Positions 59,027-64,000 of a DNA stretch of 64,000 nucleotides are shown here, one piece after another. The DNA lies in NCBI RefSeq assembly GCF_963517015.1, contig NZ_CAUQDV010000001.1, forward strand, positions 2,672,001 through 2,736,000. The letters are read 5' to 3'. The first letter of the stretch is position 1; every line of letters begins with the position of its first letter. Made by a program: the position numbers and the translations under genes. The notes under the pieces were generated by a model. It saw nothing but the letters and a program-made list of their open reading frames with translations, was not told where the DNA came from and ran no database searches. This DNA comes from an uncultured Devosia sp. (GTDB lineage: Bacteria; Pseudomonadota; Alphaproteobacteria; Rhizobiales; Devosiaceae).

Positions 59027-59045
59027 TTCGCGCAAGTGGCAAGGA

Positions 59046-61364
59046 CTACCCGATGAAACGATTATTCCGCGGGAAGCCGTTGGGCGGTTGGCGGCCGGCG
59101 GTGGCGCGGTCGCCCAGCCAGTCGGTCAGCTCTTCCATCGGCTTGGTATAGGTGCGGCCGGAACTGTCCTGCCAGGTCAGCCCGTCGGCGGCGTAGAAGG
59201 TCTTGAGGTCGGAGACGCCGCCATCCTTGTAGCGCTGCAGGCGGACGCCCTTGCCACGGCCCATCTCGGCCAATTGGCTGAGCGGGAAGACCAGCAGCTT
59301 GCGGTTCTGGCCGATGATGGCGACGCGATCGCCGTTGACTGGGACCAGCAGGGCCGCTTCGGCCGGGGCGGTGACGTTGAGGATCTGCTTGCCCTTGCGG
59401 GTATTGGCGATCATCTCGTCTTCGCCGACGATGAAGCCATAACCGGTGGTCGAGGCGACGATGCGCTTGTTGCCCGGCTTGTAGACGAAGATATCGACGA
59501 TATCCTGGCCTTCCTCGATATCGACCATGATGCGGACCGGCTCGCCCTGGCCGCGCCCGCCGGGCAGCTTGTCGCCGCCGAGCGTATAGACCTTGCCGCC
59601 GGTGGTCAGCATCAGCAGCTTGTCGGTGGTCTCGCATTTGATCGAGAGCTTCAGCCGGTCGCCGGCCTTGAAACCCTTTTCGTCGTTGACCTCGACAGCG
59701 TGGCCGCGCGGCGCGCGGATCCAGCCCTTTTCGGAGAGGATGACGGTGATCGGCTCGCGTTCGATGAAGGCTTCGGCGACATCGGACAGGTCGGCGCCCG
59801 AAGCCGAGCCAAGCCGGGTCCGCCGCGCGCCCAGGGCGTGCGGCGTGCCATCGGCGTTGAACATCGGATAAGCCTTCTTGAGGGCCTCGATTTCCTTGGT
59901 GATATTGCCCCACTGCCTCTTGTCGGAAGCGAGCAGCGCATTGAGCTGGCCCTGCTCCTCGGTCAGATCGGCATGCTCCTTGCGGAGTTCGATTTCCTCG
60001 AGCTTGCGCAACGAACGCAGGCGCATGTTGAGGATGGCTTCGGCCTGCACGTCGGTCAGCTCGAAGGTCGCCATCAGCGAGGCCTTGGCATCGTCCTCCT
60101 CGCGGATGATGCGGATCACCTCGTCGAGGTTGAGATAGGCGATGATATAGCCGGCCAGGACTTCAAGGCGGTGCGCGATCTGCTCGAGCCGGTGCGTCGA
60201 GCGACGAACCAGGACTTCCTTGCGATGCTCCAGCCAGGCCTTGAGGGTCTGTGCCAGGTTCATGACCTTGGGCACCGCGCCCCGGTCGAGCACGTTGAGA
60301 TTGAGCGGGAAGCGCGTTTCAAGATCGGTGGTCTTGAACAGCTGCTCCATCAGGATGACGGCATCGACTGTGCGGGCACGCGGCTCGAGCACCAGGCGGA
60401 TATCGTCGGAAGACTCGTCGCGCACGTCCTTGAGCAGCGGGAGCTTCTTGGCCAGCAACAGTTCGGCGATCTTTTCGACGAGGCGCGACTTCTGCACGCC
60501 ATAGGGAATTTCGGTGACGACGATCAGATAGACGCCGCGGGCGCTTTCCTCGATCTCCCACTTGGCGCGGGTGCGGAAGGAGCCGCGGCCGGTTTCATAG
60601 GCATGGGCAATGGCCGAGGACGTCTCGACCAGGATGCCGCCGGTCGGGAAGTCAGGGCCGCGGATCAGGTCATCCATGCCCGGCTTGTCGTCTTCGCGCG
60701 TCACGCCTTCGGGCAGGCGATGCAGCAGTTCGGCGACGGCAATGTCGGGCTGCTGGATGATTTTCAGCGCCGCATTGCAGAGTTCCACCACATTGTGCGG
60801 CGGAATGGACGTCGCCATGCCCACGGCGATACCGGTCGAACCATTGGCCAGAAGATTGGGGAAGTTGGACGGGAGCACGATCGGCTCTTCGTCCTCGCCG
60901 TCATAGGTCGGCTTGAAGTCGATGGCATTCTCGGTGATGCCTTCGAGCAGACGCGTCGCCACGTCGGTCATGCGGCTTTCGGTATAGCGCATGGCCGCGG
61001 CGCTATCGCCGTCGATATTGCCGAAATTGCCCTGCCCATCGACCAGCGGATAGCGCAGCGCGAAATCCTGCGCCAGGCGCACCAGGGCGTCGTAGATCGA
61101 GGCGTCGCCATGGGGATGGAACTTACCGATCACGTCGCCGACGATACGCGCGGACTTCTTGTAGCCCTGGCCCGGATCGAGCTTGAGCAGGCGCATGGCG
61201 TGGATGATGCGGCGATGCACGGGCTTCAACCCATCGCGCACGTCCGGCAGGGCGCGCTGGGTGATGGTCGACAGAGCGTAAGAGAGGTACCGCTCCTCGA
61301 TGGCCTGCTTGAGGTCGACGACGCGCTGGTCGTCGGCAGGCGGGAGGGTATCGCTATCAGACAT
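59046..61364 (-). CDS. parC: DNA topoisomerase IV subunit A
   Basis: The 772-residue protein has the GyrA/ParC core: LSTITQRALPDVRDGLKPVHRR, the HPHGDAS motif, and the active tyrosine in AAMRYTESRM near 120. A C-terminal beta-pinwheel follows from about 510. The GyrA box is not evident, which supports ParC rather than GyrA. It decatenates daughter chromosomes with ParE. It is flanked on both sides by copies of the same repeat element. Confidence 0.93.
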   Translation of the reverse strand: MSDSDTLPPADDQRVVDLKQAIEERYLSYALSTITQRALPDVRDGLKPVHRRIIHAMRLLKLDPGQGYKKSARIVGDVIGKFHPHGDASIYDALVRLAQDFALRYPLVDGQGNFGNIDGDSAAAMRYTESRMTDVATRLLEGITENAIDFKPTYDGEDEEPIVLPSNFPNLLANGSTGIAVGMATSIPPHNVVELCNAALKIIQQPDIAVAELLHRLPEGVTREDDKPGMDDLIRGPDFPTGGILVETSSAIAHAYETGRGSFRTRAKWEIEESARGVYLIVVTEIPYGVQKSRLVEKIAELLLAKKLPLLKDVRDESSDDIRLVLEPRARTVDAVILMEQLFKTTDLETRFPLNLNVLDRGAVPKVMNLAQTLKAWLEHRKEVLVRRSTHRLEQIAHRLEVLAGYIIAYLNLDEVIRIIREEDDAKASLMATFELTDVQAEAILNMRLRSLRKLEEIELRKEHADLTEEQGQLNALLASDKRQWGNITKEIEALKKAYPMFNADGTPHALGARRTRLGSASGADLSDVAEAFIEREPITVILSEKGWIRAPRGHAVEVNDEKGFKAGDRLKLSIKCETTDKLLMLTTGGKVYTLGGDKLPGGRGQGEPVRIMVDIEEGQDIVDIFVYKPGNKRIVASTTGYGFIVGEDEMIANTRKGKQILNVTAPAEAALLVPVNGDRVAIIGQNRKLLVFPLSQLAEMGRGKGVRLQRYKDGGVSDLKTFYAADGLTWQDSSGRTYTKPMEELTDWLGDRATAGRQPPNGFPRNNRFIG

Positions 61365-61479
61365 AGGCCACGCATTCCGGGAGAACGAATCAGGAAGCCA
61401 TTATAGGAATTTCGAAGGCAGGCGGGCGGAAAGCCGCAGTTTTGCACGGGTTTTGGGGCTGCGCGAGATGCTGCGCAGC

Positions 61480-61639
61480 TTCCTCTCCCGTTTACGGGAG
61501 AGGGGGACCATGCGGAGCGTGGTGGAGAGGGGAGCAGCGGGCGGAGAGCGGTGGTCACGCATCCAATCTGCGCACGCGGCTCCCCCCTCCACCGCCCTAT
61601 GGGCGGTCCCCCTCCCCCGCAAGCGGTGGAGGTTGGGCT
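61480..61639. repeat. Dispersed palindromic element, copy B
   Basis: A 160-base element closely matching copy A at its ends and middle (CCTCTCCCGTTTACGGGAGAGG, GCGTGGTGGAGAGGGG, CGGCTCCCCCCTCCACCGCC, GGAGGTTGGGCT). It differs in the inner stretch after GGGG (AGCAGCGGGCGGAGAGCGGT). It lies between parC and recO. Confidence 0.8.
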
Positions 61640-61654
61640 CCGTGGGTGCGGCAC

Positions 61655-62368
61655 TTACTCCCCGTCGCGTTCGAACTCTTCGATCAGCACATCCCGCATT
61701 GGTGGCCGCGCGATCTGCCGCTGGGTCCACACATGGGCGTCGAGAAAATGCCCGGTCAGCCGCAGAGCATCTCCGACCGCATGAGGCGAGGCATTGCCGC
61801 GGCCGGCGAGGAAGCTGGGGAGCGGCAGGAGGCGGTCGAGATAGGGCTGGGCTGCCGCGCGGGAAACCGCCCTGCCCGACCTGGGCGAGACATGGGTGAG
61901 GTCCTCGGTGACGCCGGTGGCCGCGCAGGTGGTGAGGTCGAGGCCAAAACCGAGGTCGTCGAGCAGGGCCAGCTCAAACTTGGCGAAGGCGGCGCCATCG
62001 GGCGGATTGCTGTCGATGAGGCGCACCGCCATGCCGAGCAGGCGGTCATGCGGATCACGCTCGGGCAAGAGGTGGAGCAGTTCGCAGACGGTCTGGCTGA
62101 GATAGAGCCGGGTGCGATCAACGATCAGCTCGGCGGCGCGGGCGTGGAGCAATTCGACCGAAAAGATGCCAAGCTGGTCTTCGAGGCGGGCGCGCCATGT
62201 CAGCTGAAGCGTATTGCCCGGCTGCAAGGCAGCCGCCAGCTTTGGCGAGCGACCGCCGCGGACAAGACCGGCGCAACGCCCGCGCCCGGCCACCATGGCC
62301 TCGGCAATAACGCTGCTCTCGCCGTGGCGGCGAACACCGATCAACAGCGCTTCAGCGGTCCATTCCAT
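61655..62368 (-). CDS. recO: DNA repair protein RecO
   Basis: The 237-residue protein has an N-terminal OB fold (WTAEALLIGVRRHGESSVIAE, RGRCAGLVRGGRSPKLA) and a helical C-terminus (DLTTCAATGVTEDLTHVSPRSGRAVS-type region). It assists RecA loading with RecR. ATG 62368 starts the normal N-terminus. It follows era in the rnc-era-recO order, separated by an inserted repeat element. Confidence 0.93.
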   Translation of the reverse strand: MEWTAEALLIGVRRHGESSVIAEAMVAGRGRCAGLVRGGRSPKLAAALQPGNTLQLTWRARLEDQLGIFSVELLHARAAELIVDRTRLYLSQTVCELLHLLPERDPHDRLLGMAVRLIDSNPPDGAAFAKFELALLDDLGFGLDLTTCAATGVTEDLTHVSPRSGRAVSRAAAQPYLDRLLPLPSFLAGRGNASPHAVGDALRLTGHFLDAHVWTQRQIARPPMRDVLIEEFERDGE

Positions 62369-62414
62369 TCGCTAGAACCAAACCTTTCGTCGCCCAAGGC
62401 CTCCACACACGCGA

Positions 62415-62544
62415 TGTCATCCCGGCCTTGAGCCGGGATCCATCCTGAGATGGTGAGCTTGCCGCAAGGTCGCCGTACCGATCGTGCCACCTTGCGGCGG
62501 CGGCACGATCTCAGGATGGGCCCCGGCTCAGGGCCGGGGTGACA
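62415..62544. repeat. 130-base element with 37-base terminal inverted repeats
   Basis: The left end (TGTCATCCCGGCCTTGAGCC, continuing to GAGAT) and the right end (ATCTCAGGATGGGCCCCGGC, continuing to TGACA) are inverted copies over 37 bases with four mismatches. The centre holds a smaller hairpin around TGCCGCAAGG/CCTTGCGGCGG. No gene is present. This is a MITE- or REPIN-like element between era and recO. Confidence 0.85.
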
Positions 62545-62581
62545 CCGTGGGTGGGGCTTGCCAGGAGCAAACCCAAAAATC

Positions 62582-63505
62582 TCACTTCTTTTCGTGCGGG
62601 TATTCCAGGCCCATTTCGCGATAGCGTTCGGGGTCGTCGCCCCACTTTTCGCGGACCTTCACGAAGAGGAACAGGTGGATCGGGACTTCGTACATGTCCA
62701 TCAGCTCCTTGCGCGATTCCGCGCCGATGGCCTTGATGGTCTGTCCGCCCGCGCCCAGCACGATCTTCTTGTGACTTTCGCGCGAGAGATAGATCACCTG
62801 GTCGATCTTGTAGGAGCCATCCTTCTGGATCTTGAAGCTCTCGGTCTCGACCGTGGAATTATAGGGGATCTCGTCGTGGACCCGCAGGAAGAGCTTTTCG
62901 CGCGTCACTTCGGCGGCGGTGATCGCCATGGTCAGGTCGGTGAGGTGATCTTCGGGGAAATGCCAGGGGCCGGGCGGTATATGATCAACGCACCAGTCGA
63001 TGAGATCCTGCACACCATAGCCCTTGAGAGCCGAGATCATGAAGGTCGCCTCGAAGCGCAGCTTCTCGTTGATGGTCTCGGAGAGCTTGAGCAGTTCCTC
63101 GTTCTTGACCGTGTCGATCTTGTTGAGGATCAGGATGCGCGGGTGATTGATGTTTTCGAGGCCCTCGATGAGCTTTTCGAGCTCGGGCGTCAGGCCGCGA
63201 TCGACATCCACGATCAGCGAAACGATATCGGCATCCCCTGCCCCGCCCCAGGCGCTATCGACCATGGCGCGGTCGAGCCGGCGCTTTGGCGCAAAGATGC
63301 CGGGCGTGTCGATGAAGACCAGTTGGGCCTTCTTGAGCGTCACCACGCCCCGCACTTGCGACCGCGTGGTCTGGGCCTTGTGGGTGACGATGGACACTTT
63401 CGTGCCAACCAGCGAGTTCAGCAGGGTCGATTTACCCGCATTGGGGGCGCCCACCAGGGCAATGAAGCCGCAGGAGGTGTCGGTGAGTTCTATGGGATCG
63501 GTCAT
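62582..63505 (-). CDS. era: GTPase Era
   Basis: The 307-residue protein has G1 GAPNAGKSTLLN, G3 DTPG and G4 NKID, and a C-terminal KH domain with the GxxG-type loop GAGGQTIKAIG. It binds 16S rRNA during 30S assembly. ATG 63505 is chosen because GGAAGGAAAG stands upstream and it overlaps the rnc stop by 4 bases (ATGA). Confidence 0.97.
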   Translation of the reverse strand: MTDPIELTDTSCGFIALVGAPNAGKSTLLNSLVGTKVSIVTHKAQTTRSQVRGVVTLKKAQLVFIDTPGIFAPKRRLDRAMVDSAWGGAGDADIVSLIVDVDRGLTPELEKLIEGLENINHPRILILNKIDTVKNEELLKLSETINEKLRFEATFMISALKGYGVQDLIDWCVDHIPPGPWHFPEDHLTDLTMAITAAEVTREKLFLRVHDEIPYNSTVETESFKIQKDGSYKIDQVIYLSRESHKKIVLGAGGQTIKAIGAESRKELMDMYEVPIHLFLFVKVREKWGDDPERYREMGLEYPHEKK

Positions 63506-64000
63506 TTGCTTTCCTTCCACACCTGCTGCGCAATCAGGAACAATTCGGCGGCCTTGTGCTCGGCGATCTTCTTGGAAGGGCCGGTGGCGCTGAGCGGTTC
63601 GAAATCACCCAGGGTGATGGTGATGGTGAATTCGGGGGCGTGATCGGGGCCGCGCCGGTCGGTCTGGGTGTAAGTGGGTGGTTCGAGGCCGCGGGCCTGG
63701 GCCCATTCCTGCAGGGTGGTCTTGGCGTCGGCCTTGTTGGCGGAGCCGTCGACAAGGAATTCGGCGAACATGCGCTCGACGAATTCATAGGCCTTGCCCA
63801 TGCCGCCATCACAATAGATGGCGCCGATGACCGCTTCGGTGACGTCGCCGAGAATGGCTTCCTTTTCGGCACCGCCGGTGCGGGCCTCGCTGTCGCCCAG
63901 CACCATTTCGGGGCCGAGGGCCAGTGTGCGGGCGATGATGGCGCAGGTTTCCTTGCGCACCAGCGTATTGAGCGTGCGGCTCAACTCGCCCTCATTGGCC
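63502..64000 (-). CDS. rnc: Ribonuclease III, 5' part cut by the window edge
   Basis: The frame runs off the right edge. About 165 C-terminal residues are present. The visible part has the end of the RNase III domain (SEARTGGAEKEAILGDVTEAVIGAIYC-type segment with the catalytic Asp/Glu) and the double-stranded RNA-binding domain (DAKTTLQEWAQARGLEPPTY, KIAEHKAAELFL). The first catalytic motif lies outside. It is co-translated with era. Confidence 0.94.
   Translation of the reverse strand, partial: ANEGELSRTLNTLVRKETCAIIARTLALGPEMVLGDSEARTGGAEKEAILGDVTEAVIGAIYCDGGMGKAYEFVERMFAEFLVDGSANKADAKTTLQEWAQARGLEPPTYTQTDRRGPDHAPEFTITITLGDFEPLSATGPSKKIAEHKAAELFLIAQQVWKESK

Noticed and set aside
59088..61406. 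772-residue open frame opposite parC
   Set aside because: Long antisense frames are common in high-GC genes. parC is a certain gene, and the opposite frame shows no family pattern.

Overview
The window reads as a chromosomal segment of a high-GC alphaproteobacterium of the order Hyphomicrobiales. A Devosia-like organism is the best guess (inference). The supporting signs are a BA14K-family protein, an LdtR-type MarR regulator beside an L,D-transpeptidase, a Mg-type HemB, a CBP3-like bc1 chaperone next to DUF177-plsX-fabH-ihfA, and many sugar ABC importers. No phage, integrase, transposase or CRISPR array was seen.

Layout. 1-3053: end of an exopolysaccharide locus (glycosyltransferase tail, polyprenyl-phosphate sugar transferase, Wzy/ligase-type membrane protein). 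3056-4161: APH-type kinase and tRNA-Pro(GGG). 4432-9926: RpiR regulator, AfuABC/FbpABC-type importer and a histidine phosphatase, which looks more like a sugar-phosphate system than an iron system. 9963-14202: an ECF sigma factor/anti-sigma module with a subtilisin-like protease, two secreted low-complexity proteins and an unknown cytoplasmic protein. 14393-22661: NUDIX protein, then a glycoside utilisation cluster (MGH1-type hydrolase, Tat-exported binding protein, two permeases, ATPase, GH43). 23049-25544: an adenylation-carrier-acyltransferase fusion. 25585-33316: LacI-controlled cluster (GH38-like/DUF5054 hydrolase, ABC importer without ATPase, PHP phosphoesterase). 33323-40554: AraC-controlled ABC importer with ATPase and a Gfo/Idh/MocA-aldo/keto reductase fusion. 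41431-42640: FMN riboswitch and riboflavin importer. 42795-64000: housekeeping genes (ihfA, fabH, plsX, bamE, nusB, ribD, nrdR, glyA, ldt/ldtR, hemB, bpt, parC, recO, era, rnc), with repeat elements around parC and recO.

The strongest candidate for an undescribed system is 9963-14202. Four promoters in this region share one motif, GGAATA-N15-CGTC. They lie in front of the sigma factor, the subtilase, the Ser/Asn-repeat protein (in operon with an Asp-repeat protein) and the unknown protein at 10848. Three of the secreted products carry Asp runs. This looks like a self-contained ECF regulon for acidic, low-complexity envelope or secreted proteins plus a protease.

Many start codons were moved to sites with a better ribosome binding site; the reason is given in each entry. 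Family names come from motif recognition by eye, without database searches.
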